Part shown: positions 42,134-51,255 of the stretch, piece after piece
Layout: each line of letters opens with the position of its first letter
Numbering within the stretch: the first letter of the stretch is position 1
Source of the DNA: Shimia sp047124445
GTDB lineage: Bacteria; Pseudomonadota; Alphaproteobacteria; Rhodobacterales; Rhodobacteraceae
DNA: 64,000 nt
Assembly: GCF_047124445.1 (NCBI RefSeq)
Contig: NZ_CP138921.1
Coordinates: forward strand, 1,054,001-1,118,000
Direction of reading: 5' to 3'
Notes under the pieces: model-generated
What the model saw: only the letters and a program-made list of their open reading frames with translations
Database searches by the model: none
What the model was told of the DNA's origin: nothing
Program-made: the position numbers and the translations under genes

Positions 42134-45100
42134 TTATTCAGCGGCCGCAGACACCACATCACCCTGCTGCAACGCCACCAAAAGCTCTTCGCGCCGCTTG
42201 GCAGCCTTGGCTTCATTGGCAACTTTCACCGGACCAAAGCCTTTGATCTGCATCGGCAATTCCGCCAAGGCCACCGCAGCTTCCGGCGCCTGCGTCTCAA
42301 ATTCGGCAACCACTTTGGCCATATCCGCCTCATATTGCGCAATCAACGCGCGCTCCATTTTGCGTTCCGGATGACGCCCGAACGGATCCAACGCCGTACC
42401 GCGCAGGGATTTCATCTTCGCTAGGATAGGGAACATGCGCATCATGCCCGCACCATACTCGGTCTTCAGCGGACGCCCATTTGGCCCGTCTTTGGCGAGC
42501 AGCGGTGGCGACAGGTGCACCTTCATCTCAAAGTTGCCCTCAAAGACCTCCTCGGCCTTCGCCCGCGTCTCCAGATGCAGACGCGCGACTTCATATTCGT
42601 CCTTGTAGGCCAACAACTTATGGTACCCCAAGGCCACCGCCTCTTTCAGACGCGCATCTTCTATACCATCCACCAGCTTGCGGTATTTCTTTGCCAAACC
42701 GTTGCCCTGATATTTCACCAGATGCTCGGCGCGGAAGGCGATCTTCTCCTCCAGCGTCTTGGGTTTCTGCACCACTTTCGGCTCCAGCATCCCTGCCGCC
42801 TGCTCTGGATAGAGCACCGCCCAGCGTCCAATCTCAAACGCCCGCAGGTTCTTCTCCACCGCAGCACCGTTGAGCTCAATTGCGCTCACAATCGCCTCAT
42901 GGCTGACCGGCACCAGCCCCTTTTGCCAAGCCGCACCAAACACCATCATGTTGGAGAAAATCGCATCGCCCATCACCACACGGGACAGCTCGGACGCATC
43001 AAACAGCGCCAGTTTTTCGCGCAGGCGCGCTTGGAGTGCCACTTCCAACCGCCCGGTAGGCAGCTTGAATTCCGTGTCCTGCGTAAAGTTGCCCGTAATG
43101 ATCTCATGGCTGTTCACCACCGCACCGGTGCGCCCCGCGGAAGTCAGTCCCAAGGTCTTGGCCCCGGCACTCACCACCAGATCGCCCCCGATCAAGGCAT
43201 CACATTCACCGGTCGCCACACGCACGGCGCTGATCGCTTCCGGCGTCTCCGCCACGCGGCAATGGATATGCACCGCGCCGCCCTTTTGGGCCAAACCCGC
43301 CATTTCCATCATGCCCGCCGCTTTGCCGTCAATCTGCGCCGCCTGAGACAAGATCGCGCCAATGGTCACAACCCCGGTGCCGCCGACCCCGGTGATCACC
43401 ACGTTATGCGTGCCCTCAATCGGCTTGATCTCCGGCATCGCCATGGGAGGTAGTTCCAACGCCGCCGTCGCCCCCTTGCGGATTTTCGCACCTTCGACGG
43501 TCACAAAGCTCGGACAGAACCCGTTGAGGCAGCTGAAATCCTTGTTACAGCTCGACTGGTTGATCTTGCGCTTGCGCCCCAGCTCGGTTTCCACCGGCTC
43601 GATCGAAATACAGTTGGACTGCACCCCGCAATCGCCACAGCCTTCGCAGATGTCGGTGTTGATAAACACCCGGCGATCCGGATCGGGGAACTGCCCGCGC
43701 TTGCGCCGGCGCCGCTTCTCGCTTGCGCAGGTTTGCACATAAACAATGCAGCTTACACCGCTGATTTCACGGAACTTCTTCTCAACATTCATGAGATCCG
43801 CGCGCTCATGGAACGTGATGCCGGCCGGGAAAGCGGACTGGTCCACATCTTCTTTCTCGTCATAGACCACCGCCACATGCTGCACGCCCATAGCCCGCAC
43901 CTCATCAGCAATCTTCTGCGGGCTCAGCCCGCCATCATTGGCCTGCCCGCCGGTCATTGCCACCGCGTCATTGAACAGGATTTTGTAGGTGATGTTGGTG
44001 TTCGCCGCCAAAGCCGCGCGAATGGCCTGCACCCCAGAGTGGTTGTAGGTGCCATCGCCGAGGTTCTGGAACACATGTTTGGTCTTGCTAAACGGCGCCT
44101 CCCCAATCCAGTTGGCACCCTCGCCGCCCATATGGGTAAAGCCGGTGGTCTCCCGGTCCATCCACTGCACCATATAGTGACAACCAATCCCGGCATAAGC
44201 CCGGCTGCCCTCAGGCACTTTGGTTGACGTGTTGTGAGGACAGCCTGAACAGAACCACGGCGTGCGCACGGCAATATCCTCGGCATTGTCCGCCCGCTGG
44301 GCCTCCTTCAAGGTGGTCATCCCGGCCTTCACCGCATCGGTGCCTCGGCCTTCCTCCACCAAAATATCGCCCAGCTTCTCGGCAATCATGATCGGGTCCA
44401 GCGCGCCACGGGTCGGGAACAGCTCTTCGCGCCCCATGCTGCCGTAGCCACCTTTGTACCAGCCATAGACACGCCGCCCACGCCGGTCGTCAAAGATCGC
44501 CTCTTTGATTTGCACCTCGATCAGCTTGCGCTTTTCTTCCACCACCACAATCAGGTCGAGCCCCTCGGCCCATTCGCTGAAAGAGGTCATATCCAGCGGG
44601 AAGGTCTGCCCCACCTTATAAGTGGTGATGCCAAGCCGCTCCGCCTCACCTTCATCAATGCCCAGCAGGTCCATGGCGTGCACCAAATCGAGCCAGTTTT
44701 TGCCAGCCGCCACAAAGCCAATCTTGGCCCCGGGCTTGCCCCACATCCGCTTGTCCATCTTGTTGGCACGGCTAAACGCCTCTGCGGCAAAGCGTTTGTG
44801 GTCGATCATCCGCGCTTCCTGCGCGTGCGGCGTGTCGTGCAGGCGGATGTTCAGCCCACCTTCCGGCATGTCAAACTCCGGCGTCACAAACTCCAACCGA
44901 TGCGGATCGCCATTCACCACTGCCGTGGCTTCAATGGTGTCCTTCATGGTTTTTAGGCCAACCCAGACGCCAGCAAAGCGGCTCAGCGCGAGGCCATACA
45001 AGCCATAGTCCATGACTTCCTGCACACCGGCTGGGGACACCACCGGCATATAGGCATCCACCAGCGCCCATTCGGACTGGTGCAGAACCGTGGAACTTTC

Positions 45101-45550
45101 GCCGGTGTGGTCGTCACCCATCGCCATCAGCACACCGCCGTTGGGGCTGGTGCCTGCCATATTGGCGTGCCGCATCACATCGCCGGTGCGGTCCACGCCC
45201 GGCCCCTTGCCGTACCACAGGCCAAAGACGCCATCGAACTTGCCTTCGCCGCGCAATTCCGCCTGCTGGCTGCCCCACAACTGTGTTGCCGCAAGGTCTT
45301 CGTTCAGGCCGGATTGAAACAAGACGTCATGCGCGGTGAGCTCTTTTTCCGCCCGCATCATCTGACTGTCCACTGCGCCCAGAGGTGAGCCGCGATAGCC
45401 GGTCACGTAGCCAGCCGTATTCAGCCCCGCCTTGGTATCCCGCGCCTTTTGCATCAACATCAACCGCACCAAAGCCTGCGTGCCGTTCAGCATCACATTA
45501 TCTTTGGTCAGGTCCAATCGGTCGTTCAACGACACCTTCTGGATACTCAT
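42134..45550 (-). CDS. Indolepyruvate ferredoxin oxidoreductase, fused IorA/IorB type
   Basis: 1138 residues from ATG 45550 (GAGGGGAG upstream). The N-terminal pyrimidine-binding domain (residues 1-400) contains YVTGYRGSPLGAVD. The TPP-binding domain has GIGCHYMVQWMD and FNDAVAMTGGQANDG. Two Fe-S clusters are indicated by CEGCGDCGVQSNC and CNKDFSCLNGFC. The gamma domain (VITGVGGTGVVTIGAILSQA) and a long C-terminal extension follow. It oxidatively decarboxylates aryl (possibly branched-chain) 2-oxo acids to acyl-CoA, passing electrons to ferredoxin. One large gene instead of separate subunits is usual for proteobacteria. A perfect palindrome lies 47 bp upstream. Confidence 0.93.
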   Translation of the reverse strand: MSIQKVSLNDRLDLTKDNVMLNGTQALVRLMLMQKARDTKAGLNTAGYVTGYRGSPLGAVDSQMMRAEKELTAHDVLFQSGLNEDLAATQLWGSQQAELRGEGKFDGVFGLWYGKGPGVDRTGDVMRHANMAGTSPNGGVLMAMGDDHTGESSTVLHQSEWALVDAYMPVVSPAGVQEVMDYGLYGLALSRFAGVWVGLKTMKDTIEATAVVNGDPHRLEFVTPEFDMPEGGLNIRLHDTPHAQEARMIDHKRFAAEAFSRANKMDKRMWGKPGAKIGFVAAGKNWLDLVHAMDLLGIDEGEAERLGITTYKVGQTFPLDMTSFSEWAEGLDLIVVVEEKRKLIEVQIKEAIFDDRRGRRVYGWYKGGYGSMGREELFPTRGALDPIMIAEKLGDILVEEGRGTDAVKAGMTTLKEAQRADNAEDIAVRTPWFCSGCPHNTSTKVPEGSRAYAGIGCHYMVQWMDRETTGFTHMGGEGANWIGEAPFSKTKHVFQNLGDGTYNHSGVQAIRAALAANTNITYKILFNDAVAMTGGQANDGGLSPQKIADEVRAMGVQHVAVVYDEKEDVDQSAFPAGITFHERADLMNVEKKFREISGVSCIVYVQTCASEKRRRRKRGQFPDPDRRVFINTDICEGCGDCGVQSNCISIEPVETELGRKRKINQSSCNKDFSCLNGFCPSFVTVEGAKIRKGATAALELPPMAMPEIKPIEGTHNVVITGVGGTGVVTIGAILSQAAQIDGKAAGMMEMAGLAQKGGAVHIHCRVAETPEAISAVRVATGECDALIGGDLVVSAGAKTLGLTSAGRTGAVVNSHEIITGNFTQDTEFKLPTGRLEVALQARLREKLALFDASELSRVVMGDAIFSNMMVFGAAWQKGLVPVSHEAIVSAIELNGAAVEKNLRAFEIGRWAVLYPEQAAGMLEPKVVQKPKTLEEKIAFRAEHLVKYQGNGLAKKYRKLVDGIEDARLKEAVALGYHKLLAYKDEYEVARLHLETRAKAEEVFEGNFEMKVHLSPPLLAKDGPNGRPLKTEYGAGMMRMFPILAKMKSLRGTALDPFGRHPERKMERALIAQYEADMAKVVAEFETQAPEAAVALAELPMQIKGFGPVKVANEAKAAKRREELLVALQQGDVVSAAAE

Positions 45551-45596
45551 CTTGCGCTCCCCTCGCTGGACGGTCATTCCTATATACGCAAATTAT

Positions 45597-45617
45597 TAGG
45601 TCACAGTATCTGACCTA
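45597..45617 (-). promoter_or_regulatory. Perfect inverted repeat upstream of the indolepyruvate oxidoreductase
   Basis: TAGGTCA-N7-TGACCTA, 7-bp arms and 7-base centre, 47-67 bp upstream of the start codon. TATATA at 45580-45586 is a possible -10, which would place the palindrome over the -35 region. Operator-like; the cognate regulator is unknown. Confidence 0.55.
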
Positions 45618-45710
45618 TGCAATGATTTTTTTGAACACATGTTCGTTTAGCGCGACAGACAAATACTGAAAACACCGCAACATTACGGTGTAATCATCTG
45701 TCTTCAAACA

Positions 45711-45742
45711 AAAAACCGGCGTACACCCTCACGGCCGCCGGT
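45711..45742 (-). terminator. Terminator of the GGDEF-EAL gene
   Basis: On the minus strand ACCGGCG and CGCCGGT form a 7-bp stem around a 14-base loop, followed by a T run (A-run 45711-45715 on plus). It lies 31 bp after the stop. Confidence 0.75.
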
Positions 45743-45773
45743 CCAAACTCAATCTATTGAGAGGATTGTTCCG

Positions 45774-47375
45774 TTACGTCCCGACAACCTTGGCAAGGGA
45801 CACCGGTACCGTTGGCAAATCCTGCCACGCGCCCGTCAGAAGCTCGGCAACTTGCGCGCCGGGAACCGCTTTCTCAAACAGGAACCCTTGCCCGCGCTGG
45901 CACTGCAAATAGCTGACATAGGCCAGATCTTCGACCGTCTCGATTCCCTCGGCTGTCACCTCCAAGTGCAACCCCTGCGCCAAGGACACGATGCCAGAAA
46001 CGATCTTCTGGCACTCTGGGTTTTCGGCAATATTGGTCACAAAGCTGCGGTCAATCTTCAGCCGGTCAAACGGCAGGTTCTGCAAAGCGGTCAGGCTCGA
46101 ATAGCCGGTGCCAAAATCATCCAGCGCAATCGCCACACCAAGCGCCTTAAGCTCCTCCAGCTTCGCCCGCGCCTCGCCAAAATCGTCAATCACCGAACTC
46201 TCGGTCACCTCCACAATCAGCCGCTCGGGTGGAAAGCCCGTGCCTTCCAAAACCATCCGGATCGACGGCACCAGATTGGGGTCTTTGAACTGCACGCCGG
46301 ACACATTGAACGACAGGGTCAAAGGCCGCACCCAGTCCTTGGCCTGCGCACAGGCCTGCCGCAACACGCTCAAGCCCAAGGTGCCAATCTGCCCACTGTC
46401 TTCGGCAATCTCAATGAACACACCCGGCGGAATGGACCCGCGCTCGGGATGAAACCAGCGCGCCAGAATTTCCACGCCGCTCACGCGGTTCTCATCAATC
46501 TCGACAATCGGCTGGAACCACGGCGCCACCTGATCGTGCGCAATCGCATCGCGCAAATCCGCCGCTATGGTCTCCCGATCCATGGCCTGCCGGTCCTGAT
46601 CCGCATCATACCAGGCAAACCGCCCGCGCCCTTCCGACTTGGCCACGCCCATGGCCTTATCTGCCCGGCGCATCACCTCGGATATGTCATCGCCATGGCG
46701 CAACGCCACAAGCCCAACGGACGCGCCAATAAACACCGCTTTTTCGCCAAAGAAAAACGGCTGCGCAATCTCATGCACCAACCGTTGCGCCGCCCGCTCC
46801 GCCTGCACCGCATTGGCGGTCTCATCCAGCAGCACAGCAAACTCGTCGCCCCCCAGACGCGCCACTGTACCACCGGCCTGCGCCTCCAGCTTCAGCCGCT
46901 CCGCCACCTCTTGCAACGTCGCATCGCCAATCTCATGGCCGTGCAGGCTATTGACCGGATTGAATTTATCCAGATCCATCAAAGCGATATAGCGCGGTGC
47001 ATCTGATGGGCTCAGCGTTTGCGCTACTCCCCGCGCAATCTCTTTAAACGCCCGCCGGTTCAGCACGCCGGTCATCGGATCATGCCGCGCCTTGGCAGAC
47101 GCCGCCTCGCGCATCGCCTCTTTCTCGCGCGCCATCCGACGCAAGTGCCGCGCCTGATAGATCACCGAGAACAACAGCGCCACAGTCAACAGAAGTACCA
47201 GAACCGCCAGTTCATCCAGCTCCCAGTCTTCATGCGCCCGGCTGTAGTCATAAAACGTTTCAAACAGGTCCATCTCACCAAGGATCGGGAACAAGGCCAG
47301 CGCGATCAGAAAAATCCCGCCATGCACCAGATGATGCCACCGAAGTTTTGCCTTGAGCCGAGATAGTACCTGCAT
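45774..47375 (-). CDS. Membrane-bound GGDEF-EAL protein (cyclic di-GMP metabolism)
   Basis: 533 residues. Two N-terminal spans (HGGIFLIALALFPILG and ELAVLVLLLTVALLFSVIY) enclose a short periplasmic loop. GGDEF domain: RHDPMTGVLNRRAF and intact RLGGDEFAVL. EAL domain: signature EILARWFHP (EIL in place of EAL, the glutamate is kept), LSFNVSGVQF, VTESSVIDD, ALDDFGTGYSS, KIDRSFV and TAEGIET. The catalytic acids of both domains appear present, so either or both activities are possible. Preceded by a CtrA-like site. Confidence 0.92.
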   Translation of the reverse strand: MQVLSRLKAKLRWHHLVHGGIFLIALALFPILGEMDLFETFYDYSRAHEDWELDELAVLVLLLTVALLFSVIYQARHLRRMAREKEAMREAASAKARHDPMTGVLNRRAFKEIARGVAQTLSPSDAPRYIALMDLDKFNPVNSLHGHEIGDATLQEVAERLKLEAQAGGTVARLGGDEFAVLLDETANAVQAERAAQRLVHEIAQPFFFGEKAVFIGASVGLVALRHGDDISEVMRRADKAMGVAKSEGRGRFAWYDADQDRQAMDRETIAADLRDAIAHDQVAPWFQPIVEIDENRVSGVEILARWFHPERGSIPPGVFIEIAEDSGQIGTLGLSVLRQACAQAKDWVRPLTLSFNVSGVQFKDPNLVPSIRMVLEGTGFPPERLIVEVTESSVIDDFGEARAKLEELKALGVAIALDDFGTGYSSLTALQNLPFDRLKIDRSFVTNIAENPECQKIVSGIVSLAQGLHLEVTAEGIETVEDLAYVSYLQCQRGQGFLFEKAVPGAQVAELLTGAWQDLPTVPVSLAKVVGT

Positions 47376-47419
47376 TTAGTGCCTCGCCAATTGCTTAAAA
47401 CACTGTTTTCAAACGCTTC

Positions 47420-47434
47420 CTAACCAAAGGTTAA
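47420..47434 (-). promoter_or_regulatory. CtrA-like binding site upstream of the GGDEF-EAL gene
   Basis: On the minus strand TTAA-CCTTTGG-TTAG, one mismatch from the CtrA consensus TTAA-N7-TTAA, with the favoured TTAACC first half. It is 45-59 bp upstream of the start codon. Confidence 0.4.
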
Positions 47435-47549
47435 TAACTCAGTAACCACACTTTAGTTTTTGCGGCGAAATAAAAGGGGCATTTGATCAAACATCACCAA
47501 GCGCCTGCAAACAATGCCGAAGCTTCGTGATCAAACCCAAGTACCACCG

Positions 47550-47568
47550 ATGCCAATTTCTTTGGCAT
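47550..47568 (+). promoter_or_regulatory. Perfect palindrome upstream of the LysR-family gene
   Basis: ATGCCAA-TTTCT-TTGGCAT, 7-bp arms with 5-base centre, 188 bp before the LysR start. Possibly an operator for either divergent gene. Confidence 0.4.
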
Positions 47569-47756
47569 TTCGCCCAATGGACACCCCCATCCCCCAAATC
47601 GGACAGGCGCCTCCGCAAAGTGATGTTTTTTCGTGAAAACTTCACTTTCCCTCTCCAGTCTATAGGCGTATCAGCGCAGTTCCAAGCCTCCCCACGGTCA
47701 GTTTTTCTTTGACTGAGAACTAACCGCATGACACAAAACAAAAAAATGGAGCTACC

Positions 47757-48662
47757 ATGGATTGGGACAAACTCAGGATTTTTCACGCGGTTGCCGACGC
47801 TGGCAGCCTGACCCATGCCGGGGACGTGTTGCACCTGTCTCAATCCGCGGTCTCGCGCCAAATCCGCGCGCTTGAGGAAAGCCTGAACACCACCCTCTTC
47901 CACCGCCACGCCCGCGGCCTGATCCTTACGGAGCAGGGCGAGCTGCTGTTTGACGCCACTACGGCGATGAACAAGCGTCTGGACGCCGCCTCCGCGCGCA
48001 TCCGCGACAGCGAAGAAGAAGTGTTCGGAGAGCTGCGTGTCACCACCACCATCGGATTTGGCACGCTCTGGCTCGCCCCACGTCTGGCAAAACTCTATGA
48101 GCAATACCCCGACCTTAACATCGACCTCATGCTCGAGGAAAAAGTGCTCGACCTCCCCATGCGCGAGGCGGACGTTGCCATCCGCATGAAAGAACCGAGC
48201 CAGGCCGACCTCATCCGCAAACGACTGATGAGCGTGCGCATGCGCCTCTATGCGTCCCAAAGCTATCTGGAAACCCATGGCGAGCCCCAGAGCCTCAAGG
48301 ATCTAACCCAGCACCGCCTGATCTGCCAAAACGTGACCTCAGAACAGGTTGGCGCGGGCGCGAGTTTTGTCACCAGCCTCTTGGCCAATGACATCACCAA
48401 GATGCTCTACGTGAATAACTACTTTGGCGTTCTCCAAGCGGTCAGTCATGACCTCGGCATCGGCGTGCTACCGGACTATCTGATGCAGGATTTCCCGGAT
48501 CTGGTGCGTGTCGGCACTGAAATTGAATCCGCCGAAGTCCCTGTGTATCTGGCCTTTCCGGAAGAATTGCGCCAATCCAAGCGCATTGCGGCCTTCCGAG
48601 ACTTTGTCCAGGAAGAGATCATTTTGCACCGCAAGCAATTGCGGGAAAAAGACATTTCCTAA
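47757..48662 (+). CDS. LysR-family regulator of the LsrB/VtlR type
   Basis: 301 residues. N-terminal HTH: MDWDKLRIFHAVADAGSL, THAGDVLHLSQSAVSRQIRA, LFHRHARGLILTEQGELL, closely like rhizobial LsrB and Brucella VtlR. The effector domain follows from about residue 95, with VNNYFGVLQAVSHDLGIGVLPDYL. In those relatives it activates small RNAs and governs redox or envelope functions. The RNA candidate directly downstream makes the comparison attractive. Start supported by GGAG. Confidence 0.87.
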   Translation: MDWDKLRIFHAVADAGSLTHAGDVLHLSQSAVSRQIRALEESLNTTLFHRHARGLILTEQGELLFDATTAMNKRLDAASARIRDSEEEVFGELRVTTTIGFGTLWLAPRLAKLYEQYPDLNIDLMLEEKVLDLPMREADVAIRMKEPSQADLIRKRLMSVRMRLYASQSYLETHGEPQSLKDLTQHRLICQNVTSEQVGAGASFVTSLLANDITKMLYVNNYFGVLQAVSHDLGIGVLPDYLMQDFPDLVRVGTEIESAEVPVYLAFPEELRQSKRIAAFRDFVQEEIILHRKQLREKDIS

Positions 48663-48748
48663 GCTATGCAATGCGCGCATAGCGGGCATGACCTACCTGC
48701 GACAGAATATCTCTTGAAGGTTCACAAACTGACTACTAATTCATCTCG

Positions 48749-48831
48749 TGAAGACGATGAATGCTTATACGCTCATCATCTTCACCTCCCTGTTGGACTA
48801 AGGCCGAGCTTATTGCTCGGCCCTTTTTTTT
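48749..48831 (+). ncRNA. Candidate small RNA downstream of the LysR gene
   Basis: From 48749: a 12-bp stem with one mismatch (TGAAGACGATGA with TCATCATCTTCA, loop 12 bases), then an unpaired linker containing CCTCCCTGTTGGACTAA, then a strong terminator (GGCCGAGC/GCTCGGCC and eight T). TTGAAG at 48714-48719 may be a -35 box, with AT-rich sequence (TACTAATTC) where a -10 would be. An exposed CTCCCT is the type of anti-Shine-Dalgarno motif used by AbcR-like sRNAs. It is instead possible that this is only the terminator of the LysR gene. Confidence 0.45.
48802..48831 (+). terminator. Strong Rho-independent terminator
   Basis: Eight-bp stem GGCCGAGC/GCTCGGCC, loop TTATT, then C and eight T. It ends the RNA candidate and/or the LysR transcript. 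Confidence 0.93.
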
Positions 48832-48949
48832 GCCATTTCAGAATCTGAAATCAGAGCCCTCGCCATGCAAGGTCAGGCGAACACACCTTGACCTGCTCAC
48901 GTAAAAGTCATCTCCTATGGTTAATCATTTTTTGACCGTAGAGTACCTT

Positions 48950-51232
48950 ATGAGACATATCGTTTCGAGCATTCTTCTGGCGCTGTCGTTAAGCGTCGTT
49001 GCAATGACCTCGGCGCAGGCCCAGGGTCTGCCCACCACCACAACCTCCAGCTCCAGCGCCCCAGAGGCGGTTGAGATCAACCCCGAGGAAATGACCACCG
49101 AGGCAATCAACGCCATGGTCGCGCGCATGTCGGACGACGAAGTCCGCGCCGTGCTGCTGGACCGGCTGGATGCCGTGGCTGCGGCGCAGTCCGAAGAAGC
49201 CGCCCCCAAAAGCCTCGTGGAACGCGCCACCAACCTATGGCAGGCCTTTTCCCAGCCACTTCTCGGAGCGGTCCGCAAACTGCCCGCGCTGGTCCCGGCG
49301 CAAATCACCGCCTTCCAGAACTTTGCTGAAACCTACGGTGGCTTTGGCGGCGTGCTCACCCTCTTTGGTCTGACCGCCCTTTTGCTGGCAGTAGGTCTCG
49401 GCGTGGAATACGCCGTGCGCACCTGGCTCATCAAAGTGCGCAACCCGGAGCCCGCCGAGTCCGGCGCCACCCTGCGCGAGTCTGTCACTTTCCTGTTCAA
49501 ACGCTTCCTGCGTGAGATTTTTGGTCTGGTGATCTTCTACATCACCATCCGCACACTTGGACGCACCTTCCTGGACGCGCAAGCCGTGACCTTTGTGGCG
49601 CCGTTCATCGGCTACATGATCTGGATGCCGCGCATCGCCGCCGCCTTCTCCCGCTTCCTGATGGCCCCCAACCGTCCGGACCTGCGTCTGGTGAATGTGA
49701 ACGACCACTGGGCCAGCTTTATCCACCGCCACATCATCGGCATCGTCATTCTGGGTGGCGCCACCATCTTTGTGGTCGACTTCAACGTGGTGAACGGCGT
49801 GGCTGCGGGCGAAACCCGCATCGGCTTCTGGATCGACAGCATGGTCTACGTCTACATCGCCTATGTTGCCTGGACCGCCCGCGAAGGTCTCAGCGAGATG
49901 ATGCGCGGTGACGATCCAGATCGCACCGAATTTGATGAGGCCGTGGCGCGCATTTACCCCTACTTCGCCATGGGCGTTGCCGGTGCCACTTGGGTGCTGG
50001 TCTCCACGCTGATTGGTCTGGGTAAAGTGCAACTGCTGCTGGGCGGCGCACACTACACCACCATGTTCTGGCTGCTGATCGCCCCGGTGATCGACACCGG
50101 TATCCGTGGCCTTGTGCGCCACGTGGTGCCGCCCATGCAGGGCGAAGGCCAAGTGGCGCATGACGCTTACATCGCCACCAAGCGCAGCTACGTGCGCATC
50201 GGCCGTGTGATCGCGGTTGGCGCCGTGCTGGTCATCATCACCCGCACCTGGAACGTCTCTTTGCTCAGCCTTCTTCAGGAAGGCGCAGGCATCGGCGACA
50301 ACCTCTTCAGCTTCGCCATGACCGCCATCGTCGGCTATGTCGTCTATGAAGGCGTGAGCCTCTACATCAACCGCCGTCTGGCGGCAGAGATGACCGCGCT
50401 GGGCATGTCGCAGGAAGATGCAGACAACGAAATGGGCGGCGGCGGCGGCTCTCGCCTGTCCACCGTTCTGCCACTGGCGCTGGTCACAGCACAGGGCGCG
50501 ATCATCGTGGTCTTCACCCTCTTGGCCATCGGCAACCTTGGCGTCGACATCACGCCACTCTTGGCTGGTGCCGGTATCGCCGGTCTGGCGATTGGTTTTG
50601 GTGCGCAGAAACTGGTTACCGATGTGGTCTCCGGCGTATTTTTCCTGGTGGATGACGCCTTCCGCGTTGGCGAATATGTCGAGATCGAGGGCACCATGGG
50701 CGCGGTTGAGAAAATCTCGATCCGCTCCATGCAGCTGCGCCACCACCGGGGACCGGTGCACACCATCCCTTATGGCGAAATCCCCAAGCTCACCAACTAC
50801 TCCCGTGACTGGGTGATCATGAAGCTCAAATTCACCGTGCCGTTTGACACCAATCCAAACCAGGTGAAAAAGATCTTCAAAAAGATCGGTCAGGAGATGC
50901 TGCAAGAGGAGCTCTACAAGGACGATTTCCTGCAGCCGTTCAAATCGCAAGGTGTGTTTGACTTTGACGACGTCGGCATGATCATCCGTGGTAAATTCAT
51001 GGCCAAACCCGGCAAGCAGTTTATGATCCGCAAAGAGATCTACAACCGCGTGAAAGCCGAGTTCAACGCCGCAGGCATCGACTTCGCCCGCCGCGAAGTA
51101 CGTGTGGCACTGCCAGAAGCGGCTCAGAACCTGCCAGAGGATCAGCAAGCGGCCCTCACCGCTGCCGCGGCCGCCGCCGCCCAGCAGCAAGAAGAGCAAG
51201 CTGCCGCAGCCCCTGAAAAAGGGCCGGATTGA
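48950..51232 (+). CDS. Large MscS-family mechanosensitive channel
   Basis: 760 residues from ATG 48950. That start gives a clean signal peptide (RHIVSSILLALSLSVVAMTSAQAQ); the frame opens 33 bp earlier without a ribosome-binding site. A periplasmic helical region precedes about six to eight spans. The MscS pore helix is AGAGIAGLAIGFGAQKLVTDVVSGVFFLVDD, followed by the beta domain (FRVGEYVEIEGTMGAVEKISIRSMQLRHH) and a Gln/Ala-rich tail. It should open on osmotic downshock. Of the YbiO/larger MscS class by size. Confidence 0.92.
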   Translation: MRHIVSSILLALSLSVVAMTSAQAQGLPTTTTSSSSAPEAVEINPEEMTTEAINAMVARMSDDEVRAVLLDRLDAVAAAQSEEAAPKSLVERATNLWQAFSQPLLGAVRKLPALVPAQITAFQNFAETYGGFGGVLTLFGLTALLLAVGLGVEYAVRTWLIKVRNPEPAESGATLRESVTFLFKRFLREIFGLVIFYITIRTLGRTFLDAQAVTFVAPFIGYMIWMPRIAAAFSRFLMAPNRPDLRLVNVNDHWASFIHRHIIGIVILGGATIFVVDFNVVNGVAAGETRIGFWIDSMVYVYIAYVAWTAREGLSEMMRGDDPDRTEFDEAVARIYPYFAMGVAGATWVLVSTLIGLGKVQLLLGGAHYTTMFWLLIAPVIDTGIRGLVRHVVPPMQGEGQVAHDAYIATKRSYVRIGRVIAVGAVLVIITRTWNVSLLSLLQEGAGIGDNLFSFAMTAIVGYVVYEGVSLYINRRLAAEMTALGMSQEDADNEMGGGGGSRLSTVLPLALVTAQGAIIVVFTLLAIGNLGVDITPLLAGAGIAGLAIGFGAQKLVTDVVSGVFFLVDDAFRVGEYVEIEGTMGAVEKISIRSMQLRHHRGPVHTIPYGEIPKLTNYSRDWVIMKLKFTVPFDTNPNQVKKIFKKIGQEMLQEELYKDDFLQPFKSQGVFDFDDVGMIIRGKFMAKPGKQFMIRKEIYNRVKAEFNAAGIDFARREVRVALPEAAQNLPEDQQAALTAAAAAAAQQQEEQAAAAPEKGPD

Positions 51233-51255
51233 TCCGGCCTGACAAAGGACAAACC

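Larger units (their letters stand above)
47376..47756. other. 381-bp divergent intergenic region between the GGDEF-EAL and LysR genes
   Basis: No gene supported. It is AT-richer than its surroundings. It holds a CtrA-like site (47420-47434), two copies of TGATCAAAC, a perfect 7-bp-arm palindrome (47550-47568) and a TCAGT/ACTGA inverted repeat at 47698-47716 close to the lysR start. Probably regulatory for both genes. Confidence 0.6.

Noticed and set aside
48666..48848. 60-residue plus-strand frame after the LysR gene
   Set aside because: It covers the hairpin and terminator of the candidate RNA and has no domain or ribosome-binding site.
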